From contig RPFO01002283.1 of NCBI GenBank assembly GCA_009746045.1, positions 62,001 through 126,000 on the forward strand: a DNA stretch of 64,000 bases, in the 5' to 3' direction. The translations under genes and the position numbers were made by a program. This document shows, in pieces, positions 44,001 through 52,915 of this stretch (the first letter of the stretch is position 1; every line of letters begins with the position of its first letter). The stretch comes from Mesostigma viride (Eukaryota; Streptophyta; Mesostigmatophyceae; Mesostigmatales; Mesostigmataceae). The notes under the pieces are model-generated. The model was not told the DNA's origin. It did no database searches and saw only the letters and a program-made list of their open reading frames with translations.

Positions 44001-45092
44001 AATCATGGAGAGAGCGATCAAGGATCATTGGCAATATTAATTAATTTTCCAGATTAAAAGACAACAAACAAAATCTGAATAGCTAATTATGATCAGGCAA
44101 GGAATTTGTGAAGCCAATTTGCTTGCAAATCCTGACTCTGCGGCTAAGATGGTACGGTGCAAAATGCGCGTTTGGTCAACGCGCGTTGACCAAACTGTAA
44201 CCTGGCCATCCATCCATCCATCCATTATCCATCCCAATAATATGCGCATCTTCGCAAGCATAACGCCTGCTAGGGTGGCCTGCGAAATGTCCGCCACTGT
44301 GTGGCAAGTTAGAACTTGATCACGTCGTTACTTGATTATACATAAAAGGCGAATTTGTAGCCAATATATATTGAACGCATACGTGACGGCGGGCGATATT
44401 AGATACATGCCAAATTAATTAGACGGCCAGCCGGTCAGGGCCGGCGCGTCAACCAGCGCCCGCCAGCGCGCGCGGCCCGACTACTGTCGTCAGCTGCAAC
44501 TCATGCTGACATGAAGGGCAAAGGTAAAGTAACACGAACTTACAAACATAGCATATATAAAACTGAAGCCCGCGCGCGGCACTAGCTAGGGCAAGCCGGC
44601 CCTACATAAAGATTCCCTCAAGAATAACGCGCGCGCCAAGTTAGAATAGCCGCGACCAATATCAAAACCCCTCATCAATCCATATTATCAGCTAATATTA
44701 TCAGATAATACCAGAGCATCTTGAAATGACGGCTGGTGATCATCATGCTGCTGCAGGCAATTTAGCATGCCCGACATCGAGACGTGCGTACCTTCCGGAA
44801 CGGCCATCGCATGATGCCTAACTTCCGACATCTTCTCTTCAACGCGCTAGAGCATACGCCAAGCTGCTTGGCGGCATCTTCGATTGGCAAATGGAAGAGC
44901 AGCCGAAGTTCATCAATTGAGGCGCCTCCTCGTGACCGTCGCCTGCTGCGCATATTGACGGCTGGGTTCCCACCAGGCGAGTACTGGTCTCCAGGCTGCT
45001 CCGATTTAACGTAGCCACCATCCGATTCTGCAATGTCGGCACTCGACGCATTAGTAGTCCGGATAGCAGTTCGAACGGTGTCATATGCACCA
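31691..45092 (-). CDS. RWP-RK domain transcription factor (6 exons visible, 5' exon not found)
   Basis: A host gene. Exons on the minus strand: 45092-44792, 41964-41633, 39639-39500, 36897-35501, 34332-33656, 32060-31691. Each junction has GT..AG borders and the phases agree throughout, giving 1,071 residues to a TGA at 31691-31693. The RWP-RK DNA-binding domain (visible residues ~55-105) reads ASIDELRLLFHLPIEDAAKQ.. ALKRRCRKLGIMRWPFRK, then VRSL across the first intron. RWP-RK proteins bind DNA in the nucleus and control nitrogen responses or gamete and egg identity in plants and green algae. The remaining ~950 residues are low-complexity, Ser/Gly/Gln/His-rich, with no other domain seen, including no GAF or PB1. 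The first visible exon begins in mid-codon (phase 2), so at least one 5' exon is missing. Introns of 1.2-2.8 kb carry MITEs. The subfamily is undecided. Confidence 0.85.
32278..33050. mobile_element. Terminal-inverted-repeat element I, copy 1, in RWP-RK intron 5
   Basis: ~770 bp. Ends CAAGTTTCGTTTGAGTGGCC and (complemented) AATTCGTTCAAGTGGCCCGC, both running into CCGGAGCGGCTG, pair over ~30 bp. The inside holds two tandem ~150-bp units (32389-32545, 32546-32697) and three ~60-bp units built on GTAACGGAAACTTTTTGGTA (32699-32890). Non-coding. A second copy is split over 51510-55315. Confidence 0.75.
33437..33618. mobile_element. Foldback MITE in RWP-RK intron 5
   Basis: 182 bp. AGTTAG..GTACGGAAACC pairs with its complement at the right end, and ACCAGCGATA pairs with TATCGCTGGT inside. 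It lies 38 bp from the exon 5 donor on the intron side. Confidence 0.75.
33656..34332 (-). CDS. RWP-RK gene, exon 5
   Basis: 677 nt. Acceptor GGCAATCCAG; donor GTTGG then GTACGT. It encodes WKGRGYSEDYQDIQIPDA.. and Ser/Gly/Thr-rich sequence including MTTMTTITATINTATG. The open frame would run 14 codons past the donor to a stop, so an unspliced form could end there. Confidence 0.75.
35501..36897 (-). CDS. RWP-RK gene, exon 4 (large low-complexity exon)
   Basis: 1,397 nt, 465 codons. Acceptor CATGCATGCAG; donor GAGACG then GTGAGG. The start, MPHLDDILHTLEMRI, looks like a short helix. The rest is rich in Ser, Gly, Gln, His and Pro (PAQQHQQQAQRVFAAM, GRRQHALSFELETKQ), as in the disordered activation regions of algal transcription factors. 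No known domain. Confidence 0.8.
38630..38841. mobile_element. Foldback MITE in RWP-RK intron 3
   Basis: 212 bp. The left arm AGTTATTATAAATAGTGACG.. and right arm are near-perfect complements over ~100 bp each, meeting at about 38735. A partial relative (GGAACCTTTTTGCCACTGAG) follows at 38866-38935. An intronic transcript would form a long hairpin. Confidence 0.85.
39500..39639 (-). CDS. RWP-RK gene, exon 3
   Basis: 140 nt. Acceptor GCAATGCAG then CCCG; donor ACCA then GTGAGT. It encodes PYIPTLVPVVVEDREMENAA.. and a basic stretch GRGLRRALMRRMDSDVT. Both phases match the neighbours. Confidence 0.75.
41633..41964 (-). CDS. RWP-RK gene, exon 2
   Basis: Acceptor GAGCAG then GTGCGCAGC; donor ACCAG then GTAATT. 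It opens VRSLSLHTYQRTLG, which completes the RWP-RK domain (RWPFRK-VRSL), and continues into a Gln/Ser-rich helix (HQEHVRFYQQSSQLSRAL). The in-phase fit to exon 1 over a 2.8-kb intron is the main support. Confidence 0.85.
42460..42571 (+). repeat. 57-bp tandem duplication in RWP-RK intron 1
   Basis: TTGGGCATACATATAACAGA.. to AGCAGGAAA occurs twice head to tail, the second copy 2 bp shorter. It is recent and non-coding. Confidence 0.85.
44170..44195. promoter_or_regulatory. Perfect 26-bp palindrome in RWP-RK intron 1
   Basis: GTTTGGTCAACGC is followed directly by its exact complement GCGTTGACCAAAC. Each half has TTGACC, the core of plant W-boxes. It could be a dimeric factor site or a small hairpin; nothing else supports a function. 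A CATC repeat follows at 44206-44223. Confidence 0.5.
44792..45092 (-). CDS. RWP-RK gene, first visible exon (DNA-binding domain)
   Basis: The acceptor is TGTGTTTCCTCAG before 45092. The donor is CGGAAG then GTACGC at 44791. It encodes GAYDTVRTAIRTTNASS.., an acidic patch, a basic MRSRRRSRGG run that could serve as nuclear localisation signal, and most of the RWP-RK domain up to RWPFRK. Confidence 0.85.
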
Positions 45093-45582
45093 CTGAGGAA
45101 ACACACGGCCATAACCAGGGGAAATTGAAGGCACGTGATGTAAAATACGGGAGCAATTGCAACGTGAGCGTGCGTTCTCGCCTTCTTCGGCGACAAAACC
45201 TGGGTTCACCTGAGGGCTGAGTTTGTTTCTATGGCGGGTAGGGTAGATATTTGCACGCTTGTCAGAGCACTTGAAAATACCTCCAAGCGAGCCCAGAAAT
45301 CTTAGCATTTTATTCCCCCTACTGTCGTCCAAAGACAGTTGGGGGAATCCAAAGATTGGTGGCTTTCAAAGATTGCGTGATCTCCAGAAATCTGCTGAAG
45401 TCCCAAGAACCAGCGGGGCGCCTCGTGGCATCCAGGCTGATATTCCTTCCGAGATAATCGAACTTTCGGCAAGTCGTACCCTTGATCATTTCATCATAAC
45501 GGCATCAATAACGTTTCATATTACGTTTTATTTCATCATAACGGCATCTATCCTTAAGAGTATTAAAAAACAACTCTCTGCT

Positions 45583-46520
45583 TGGGAGCGGGTAGTTCCG
45601 GTGGGGCGCGGGTGGTTCCGGTGGCAAAACGCAGGGGAAGTGGCGCGGGGGGGGGGGAGCGGCCTCTGAGAAGTAAGGAATACTAAGCGGCAAAACGCAG
45701 GGGAAGTGGCGCGGGGAGGGTAGTTCCGGTGGCAAACGCAGGGGAAGTGGCGCGGGGGGGGGGAGCGGCCTCTGAGAGGTAAGGAATACTAAGCGAAAAT
45801 GCCACGTAGGGGCACAAAGAGAGACTGAACTGAATCGTACTGAGTTACCGCGAATGAGGGGAAGAAGGGCTAGGGGAGGGAAAGGAGTAGCGACGAATCG
45901 AGTGAACTGGAGACGAAAATGGGTCGTGGGGTGCCCGGAGCTGAGCTGTTCGAAGAGACGGGAAGACTCCTCGGGCTTGGGGGAGGATGAGAGTAGCAGC
46001 GAATAGAAGGAAAGGGAAACTGCTTGGGCGAGGGTAGTTCCGGTGGCAAACGCAGGGGAAGTGGCGCGGGGGGGGGAGCGGCCTCTGAGAAGTAAGGAAT
46101 ACTCCTTTAGATGTAAAAAACAACTCTCTGCTTGGGCGCGGGGTAGTTCCGGTGGCAAACGCAGGGGAAGTGGCGCGGGGGGGGGGGAGCGGCCTCTGAG
46201 AGGTAAGGAATACTAAGCGAAAATGCCACGTAGGGGCACAAAGAGAGACTGAACTGAATCGTACTGAGTTACCGCGAATGAGGGGAAGAAGGGCTAGGGG
46301 AGGGAAAGGAGTAGCGACGAATCGAGTGAACTGGAGACGAAAATGGGTCGTGGGGTGCCCGGAGCTGAGCTGTTCGAAGAGACGGGAAGACTCCTCGGGC
46401 TTGGGGGAGGATGAGAGTAGCAGCGAATAGAAGGAAAGGGAAACTGCTTGGGCGAGGGTAGTTCCGGTGGCAAACGCAGGGGAAGTGGCGCGGGGGGGGG
46501 GAGCGGCCTCTGAGAAGTAA
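45583..46520 (+). repeat. GC-rich tandem duplication upstream of the RWP-RK exon
   Basis: Two ~314-bp copies (45718-46031 and 46141-46455) look identical, with a 109-bp spacer made of the same unit edges. The edge motif GTAGTTCCGGTGGCAAACGC is followed by G-runs of 7-10. Long minus-strand Pro-rich frames here (for example 45505-46158) are by-products of this composition. It may include promoter or 5' untranslated sequence of the RWP-RK gene. Confidence 0.8.
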
Positions 46521-48562
46521 GGGCTGCCGGGGTGTGGGGGGGTCCGTTTGGGTGGGGGGGTGCGGGGGTGCGGGGTGCGGAGAATCGGCGGTGGGGGAAA
46601 AGCTGACGCGTACGCGTCGGCTTGGGGGGGGGGGCTTGTAACGGTATGAAGAGAGAACGAATCCAGTGCCAAGCTCGGAACGGCCGCAAAGGAGATCTGG
46701 CATCACAGGGTTCAGATGTGCGGAGATACGACGCGATCGTCCAGCCGGTCCACGACCTGTTTGTAGAGCTTGTGCCAAGGGGCAGCACCGAACAGATGTG
46801 GGTGACATTGACGTTGCAAAAACACCAAACTTGACGGGGTGTTGTTGTTGTTGATGTTGTTGTTGCCCACGCCGCACATGGGCAGCACTTGACGGGGTGT
46901 TGTTGTTGTTGACAGGGTTTTCTACTGCAAAGGACAAGGACTTTTTAGAGGGGGGGGGGGCGTGAGACGTCACAGCAAAACTGCCCAAGTTTGGTCCGAC
47001 CGACGGGGCGGGTTGTGCGCAACAATTTTCATGCCTCATTGATTACATTCGCTTGATGATAAGTAAATTCAACCTGCATGGACGTGCGGGCACACCACGA
47101 CTATATTTACGCAAATATTATATTGCAGGACGCAGGTCCCATGGTGTTATGTGTCGTAATGGCGGGATTGCCACTTCAGGATGAGCTGCTCCGCAGATGC
47201 AGTTAACTTCGCCACGAGCTGAGTGGATTCTGCAGGAGAGAGCCTCGGAAAGCGCTGGCGCTAGTGCCAGCAAGACGGAAAGAGCGGTGATCAAGACCGA
47301 AGTAGGCTACCGAGATTTATTGCAGATGTTCCCTCTTATCCTTGAATGGCCGCTCCATTTGTTGCGTCGCTGTGACAATATTTGCTCAGATCAGCACTAC
47401 ATGGATTCGCAAGCCTGTGCAAAATATTATAGACACAATCGATGTGTGTTCATATCGTTTTGAGCGCAATATGGATTGCTTACTTATGTTATGTTAGTCG
47501 GTTGTGTTGGTCAGCTCTTCGAAGGAGTCATCTCTATACTGGTCGGCTGGTTTATTATTTCAGCAGTCAGTCATGAATATTGCTGTCAATGAAGGGAGCT
47601 GACCAATGATGCCGTGATGCTCATGTGGTAACACCATGATGTTGTGCAATGTTGCCCACGGTAGTTCATGTTTCTCCGACAAAAGTTCTGTGCATATGTT
47701 TTCTCCGTGATAGTTTTTTGCCATCCAGCTTGCCAACATGTGATGGAGAGGGTTGCGTCTTGCCATTCTCCATTTAAGAAAGGGCCTTGCGGTCAAGTGG
47801 CATCTGCAATGTCAAGGAAGTTCCAATGAACTGATTTCAATGAACCTGTTTGACATCTTTGTGCGCAGCATGCCGCGTTTTCATGTCGGCTGCCGGGATC
47901 TCCTCTGCTCCACCATAGATTAGCGGGCTCATGATCATTGCGTTGGTGACCTTCATGGTGAAGGGTGGCAAGACATAAGGTCCGCAAGCGGAGGAGGGGC
48001 AAGGTATTTTTTCAGCGGAGGACGGCGGGTTGGCGGGCAGTCGGGCGCTGTGGCTGGGCGGATGCCCACTACAGTTGCCAATGGCGGGGCTGTCCCGAGA
48101 ATGTTGACATGGTGGCACCAGCCCAGGTGCTGAGGCAATAGATGAGGCATGCTTGGGGCGTTGTTGTGTGGGGCAGGTAAAGGCCACTAGGTGCCCTTGG
48201 CGCTTGTGACCACATGCCGTTCACGTCATGAATTTCCTGACATGGAGTTTCTACACGGCATTGGCGCCCTCCTCGGCTGCAGGCCAATTCTAGGAAGCCA
48301 GTTTGAGCTGTGCTGTGGGGTTGGGTGAGGGGTGCCGGCCGCATGCAGTGGGGTGTCGGCAAGATGACCCCCGGGAGCGCCAGAACTGTCTGCGTTGTAG
48401 CACAAAAAGCTCTATTATGATTCATGCATATTAAGGTGAGGGTCCTATGCCAGACCCCCCAAAACCATAATATGGAATAACATGCAAAGCTGGCCTGGGG
48501 GAACCCAAACCATTATTTTTCCATGTAAATGGGATGTATGGGGGTCCATCCCACCCACTGAT
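46521..48562. other. No confident gene; microsatellites and possible LINE scraps
   Basis: G-rich runs to 46640; a GTTGTTGTTG repeat twice (about 46839-46868, 46895-46912). A plus-strand frame, 47197-47463 (MQLTSPRAEWILQERASESA..), is unrecognised. Minus-strand frames at 47793-48425 include MKVTNAMIMSPLIYGGAEEI, faintly like the post-RT region of a LINE (..LLYG.E.W). Not enough for a call. A missing 5' exon of the RWP-RK gene could lie here. Confidence 0.45.
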
Positions 48563-48653
48563 ATTAAATTAAATTAAATTATAACATGCCTCCGTTGGGA
48601 GGTCATGTAGCACATATTCCTTGATGGATGGGTGGAGTGGAGGGAGCTGCGTA

Positions 48654-49623
48654 CCGTAGTCGTCAAGATCACTTTGCGACGAACCTACTTTGCGACAAAA
48701 AAAAAGGGTGAAATTTATATTTTGCGACCCAAAATGAAGGCAAAGTTTTAGGTTTGCGAGCCCATCGACTTGTTTATGGTCAGTGGCTGGTACCCAGCTT
48801 AATGAATGATTAGGTACTCGCCTACCCAAGTGTTTCGACTCATCATGCACTGATTAGTCTGATTAGTTATGATATAGGGCCCGGTGCGGCCATGGAAGGT
48901 GAGCCCATGTACTTCATGAGGACCTGTACCAGGGCATGCCATATATCACCAGCACCATTAAGCAGCGGCGCCTGCAGCTAGTAGGGCACCTAGCTCGCAC
49001 CAACCAGGTAGACACCTCACGTGGCCCCCCCGCAGGACTGCGACCAGCTCAGCCTGGCCGGCACCTCCTGACGTGGGCCGGGCCCCCTGATGTTAGACGC
49101 CGCAAGGCCCGCACCTTCAAAGAACAGCTAGTAGAGGACATGGGGGGCCTAGGCCTCTCCGTGATTTGGAAGAAGATGATGGACAAGGCCAAGTGGGCCC
49201 AGGTCATAGAGGACAACGAGCCCCCCCCAGTGGGGAAGCGCCCGCGTGTGCAAACCCGTGGGAGGCACGCCAGACAGCTCCCCTAGGGCATCGTTAGGCT
49301 GTCTAGATAGATGTTGTAGTTAGAATGCTGTTAGATAGATGCGTAGGTAGTTGATGTAGATAGATTAGACCGGTAGGACTGTTTGCACCCATCCATCCAT
49401 CCATCGGGGTTAATGCTCCGTGACTCCCCAACGGGAGCACGAGTCTAATTAATTAATTAATTAATGTACTTCATGCGAACCTGTCTACTTGGGGCGGTGC
49501 GGCACGGCGCAGGCGCGACGCGGTAACATTTGAACTTTGCGACCCAAAATGAAGCCCATGAAAAGCAGTTTGCGAGGTCGATTCGCAAAGTAGTTCGTCG
49601 CAAAGTGATCTTGACCACTGCGG
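48654..49623. mobile_element. TIR element K (TA-flanked) carrying a LINE D' insertion
   Basis: Ends CCGTAGTCGTCAAGATCACT and (complemented) CCGCAGTGGTCAAGATCACT continue as paired sequence through TTTGCGACGAAC for ~40 bp. TA at 48652-48653 and 49624-49625 flank it, as in Tc1/mariner-type insertion. Without the LINE it is ~413 bp and has no ORF. The inside repeats TTTGCGACCCAAAATGAAG in inverted positions. Confidence 0.75.
48928..49465 (+). mobile_element. LINE D' insertion with 19-bp target duplication
   Basis: 538 bp. The flanks are GTACTTCATGAGGACCTGT (48909-48927) and GTACTTCATGCGAACCTGT (49466-49484). The frame 48936-49286 gives MPYITSTIKQRRLQLVGHLA.. DMGGLGLSVIWKKMMDKAKW, the C-terminus of the LINE D RT protein. 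The 3' untranslated region has TAGACCGGTAGGACTG, CATC units, a hairpin at 49420-49440 and a TTAATTAATTAATTAAT tail. It is 5'-truncated. Confidence 0.85.
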
Positions 49624-49929
49624 TAATCGAACTAACCTAACCCTAAGCTATCTAGTCTAGAAAAATCCTAACTCCATGCTCACTACTCATGCATCAAAAC
49701 GCCGCCTCCGCTTGGGGGGACGTGGTGCCCGTATTACGCAAAAACGGACAAAAGACGCTACTTTAGGGGCATATCCCCTTAGTAGCCCCTAAATGGGCCA
49801 AGATCCTGCCGATAAATCGGCTGTAACTTCACAATTTTGCAAACCAGATTCCATCCAACCTACCCATATCCAATGGCTGTCCTTGGGGACCAAGCATGTC
49901 CATGAGTTGCCCTTCGGGTTGGTATATCA

Positions 49930-50860
49930 CAACCTTACATATATTCATTGAGAATGATAAATTACGGAGGTGAGATTGGCATGCACCATAAGGAAAACCC
50001 CCGAAAAGAAGAAGAACCCTGAAGAAATTAATAGTAATCTGACACGGACATCCAAGGATCACGTGCGCCAGCTGCACAAGGTACAAGTAACTACATCACA
50101 AAACTACGACACGCAGCAACATCGCTGCCGGCCCACCATGCAGGCCTAGCTGGAAGGGATCTAGACCGCATTAAATTAAAAAAAAAAAATTAAATTATAA
50201 CATGTCTCCGTTGGGAGATCATGTAGCACATATTCCAGGTTGGATGGGTGGTGTGGAGGAAGCCGCGTAATCGAACTAACCTAACTCTAAGCTATATCTA
50301 GTCTAGAAAAGCCTATCTACTCTACTCATCAAAACGGCTCCTCCGTTTGGGGGGAGGCGGCTTGCCCACAGGGGCTGGCGTGTGCGCCTTGACAATCTTC
50401 TTCCACCGCGTCTTGTCTTGCATGGCAGTCCAAAGACGGGAGAGAGAGTGGATGCGGTACTCAAACTGGGCTGGGACCACTAGGTCGTCCAGCAACATCT
50501 GGGTATAGGTCATGGCATGTTTCCCTACCTTTTTAGGAATGTTCTTGGGGCCAGGCCAGGTCAAAATGTGCCGCCCCGGTTGGCATGGGTCGCGACAAAG
50601 TCGGCCCGGGTGCAGCGGAATAACACATCAGCCACGGTGCGAGTGAGGGCGAGTGACAGGCGTAGCTGCTGCCAATACGAGGACCATGTGCGGGCAGACC
50701 ACGGGGCGGTCTGACCCTCGAGCTAGGTCGAGGCGGTCTTCACGGCGCTGGCAGCACTCATGGAAAAACTCCGCTGTCTTGGGGCCCATGGCCCCGAACT
50801 CCTCAAGGACAAAAGGGATGACCCAGTGGGGCCCCACATCGCCGTAGGAGGCAAACTTGC
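49930..50860 (-). mobile_element. LINE A copy 3, split by LINE D''
   Basis: 49930-50171 equals the LINE A 3' end (compare 1-146 and, inverted, 1242-1316). 50583-50860 continues into the endonuclease codons (SYGDVGPHWVIPFVLEEFG). The break matches a D'' insertion flanked by GCAT. It is truncated at about 50860 by AT-rich sequence. Confidence 0.8.
50172..50582 (-). mobile_element. LINE D'' insertion in LINE A
   Basis: 411 bp on the minus strand. The codon stretch 50322-50564 reads YTQMLLDDLVVPAQFEYRIH.. RWKKIVKAHTPAPVGKPPPP, a C-terminal end shared with 55642-56001. Hairpin 50200-50224, then an AATTT/A-rich tail. Flanked by GCAT (50168-50171 and 50583-50586). Confidence 0.8.
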
Positions 50861-51240
50861 ACAGGTCGGACAAATAAAATAAATATTTGCATATTTACCC
50901 ATATTTTATTTAATATTTATAAATAATGAATATTTATTCCCCTAAATATTATTTGCTGCGTTCGACTAACTTAGGGGAAAATATTTAAATGTATTTATGA
51001 CGGAGCTGCTTCATGCAGGCGGAAAAATATTTAAATATATTTGTCCAGAACTCTCTTTCGGCGGAAAAATATTTAAATATATTTGCAGCTAGCGGATTGG
51101 CCTGTAGGGCTAACTATTTAAACGTATTTAAATACTTTTTAACTGTATTTAAGTACTATTTAAATAGCAGGTATTTATGAATGTATGTGTGTATCAGTAT
51201 ATTTTTGACATTTAAACATTTAAATACATGCCTGTCCTAG
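50861..51240. repeat. AT-rich block of ATTTAAATA motifs
   Basis: About 380 bp packed with GGAAAAATATTTAAATATAT-type motifs in several copies. The edges carry ACAGG (50865) and CCTGT (51232) as an inverted pair, so it may be a small transposon with subterminal repeats. No clean target duplication was found. Confidence 0.45.
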
Positions 51241-52075
51241 TTGCGCCTTATCCGGAGCGCCCTCCCCCCTTCCCCGCCGTCCGTCACCCGTAAGGCCGAA
51301 GCCCCTCAGTCACGTTTGCTCTCGAAGCTTCATGATCAGCTTGCGCAGTACCGCGCCTATCTAGATCAAGATCAATATCGAATCTAGATTAAGGGGAGGG
51401 TCCCATGGAAATGTATCAAAACTGAAGCCCCCTAATAACTACAGAAATGCAACTGACAACCACTGAATGATGTTTGGGGACCATAAACATGATGTTTGGG
51501 CATGCATACGTATCAAGTTTCGTTGAAGTGACCAGCCGGAGCGGCTGCTTAGGTTTTAGCGGACAAGTGTTCGAAGCGCGTCATTGGTGAATTACTTGGG
51601 AACTTGGGTTTCCCCGCGAAACTCCAACCGCACGTTCAGATTTCCAAATCTCAAGTAAAGTTCGGCGCAACTTTCTGAACGGGGGCAGTTGACGAGCAGC
51701 ATTCCTCCGGACGAATGAATTGCGTTCCATACTTGCGCAAAATTTTGAAAGGTAGCTTGCGTGCAGCCCTACTAAAATTTGCGCGGACGTTCAGATTTCC
51801 AAATCTCGGGTAAATTTCGGCGGAACTTTCTGAACGGGGGTAGTTGGCGGGCAGCGTTCCTCCAGACGAATGAAATGCGTTCCATACTAGCGCAAAATTT
51901 TGAAAGGTAGCTTGCGTGCAGCCCTACTAAAATTTGCGCGAAGTGTGGGACTGAAAATTCGTAACGGAAACTTTTTGGTAGTTGCCGTCAAGTCTTTTGT
52001 GCAAACGTGTGGGAGTGAAAATTCGTAACGGACCCGCTAGAATTTGGGTGGGTCCTCACATCTGGCGGCACCCCC

Positions 52076-52847
52076 ATGACGAAGTGCCTTTTCGAGTACA
52101 CGGCAGACTGGGGATACCGGCTACTTCTACATAAAAATCATAGGATGCACCCGGGTCGCCTGCGCTGGCACCCCGAGTGGCCGGGCTACACCTGGATCAA
52201 GAACATTACCTTGGCAGTTGATCACCCATTGGTTGACAAACGGGCCACCGACGTCCAGCACCTGCTTATGCATCGGGCCATCGGGGTCAATTCCCAATTG
52301 CACCACCGGTACTCCCACGCGGCGGCGTGCTTATGCAACTTTCCAGATGAAACAATTGAGCACAGATTTCTGGACTGCCAACTCGCCGGGGTTTGGCAAT
52401 GGCTGCTGGGTATATGGGCCAAGTGGATGGCTATTACAGCTCCCCCCACCACCGTCACACTATCTACGGTTATTTTCGGCATCACGGGATTACGGGACGC
52501 GAGCCTCACAGCCAACCAGATGGCATGGATATGGCTACGCACGACGATGCTTCACACCATATGGCAAGTTCGCAACGAGACCGTATTCACGTTACGTGCC
52601 GCGTACACGAGAGGTGCCGTGGTCCGCCGGTTTATCTCCTCTTGGAACCTGGCTATGCGTCGTTCATTACTGGCTCCTGGCGACGGAACAACACAAAGTA
52701 TGGGACCCGGGCCCTAACAATGACACCCCCAGCCCCCTGGAAGTCTTCCATGCACTCATGGGCATGAACCAGGTCTTTACACGTATGCCGGATGACGATA
52801 TATCTACAGTACAATGGCTACCTTGGTCGCAGGGCGCGCCTTATTAA
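52076..52847 (+). pseudogene. L1-type ORF2 C-terminal zinc-binding region
   Basis: The frame 52076-52717 reads DVQHLLMHRAIGVNSQLHHR.., CLCNFPDETIEHRFLDCQLA, VWQWLLGIW. This is the zf-RVT-like Cys/His region (C.C....ETIEH.F..C) at the end of plant-type L1 ORF2 proteins. A frameshift near 52715 moves the ending (VFHALMGMNQVFTRMPDDD..QGAPY) to another frame. RT and endonuclease are absent through truncation. Confidence 0.7.
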
Positions 52848-52915
52848 TGCGGGCACCCCAATTTAGGCAAAACTAGGCATTTCAGGCTATTTTTGGCATA
52901 CCTGGGTCACCTTAA

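Larger units (their letters stand above)
48563..49725 (-). mobile_element. LINE D'' 3' end, split by element K
   Basis: 48563-48653 has the AATTT tail, the hairpin (48584-48608) and the start of the 3' untranslated region. 49624-49725 continues it (AATCGAACTAACCTAACCC.. to the Pro/Lys-rich last codons). The break coincides with K and a TA duplication. Confidence 0.8.

Noticed and set aside
45081-45332. Minus-strand frame (MLRFLGSLGGIFKCSDKRAN) as the missing 5' exon of the RWP-RK gene
   Set aside because: Its good donor (CAG then GTGAAC) is in the wrong phase for the exon at 45092; another donor is weak, so it stays unproven.
45505-47039. Long Pro-rich minus-strand ORFs (217, 275 and 256 residues)
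   Set aside because: They arise from G-rich tandem repeats and contain duplicated text in different frames; no domain.
52076-52717. 213-residue ORF as a possible host gene
   Set aside because: The Cys/His ETIEH pattern and target duplications mark it as the end of an L1-type ORF2.
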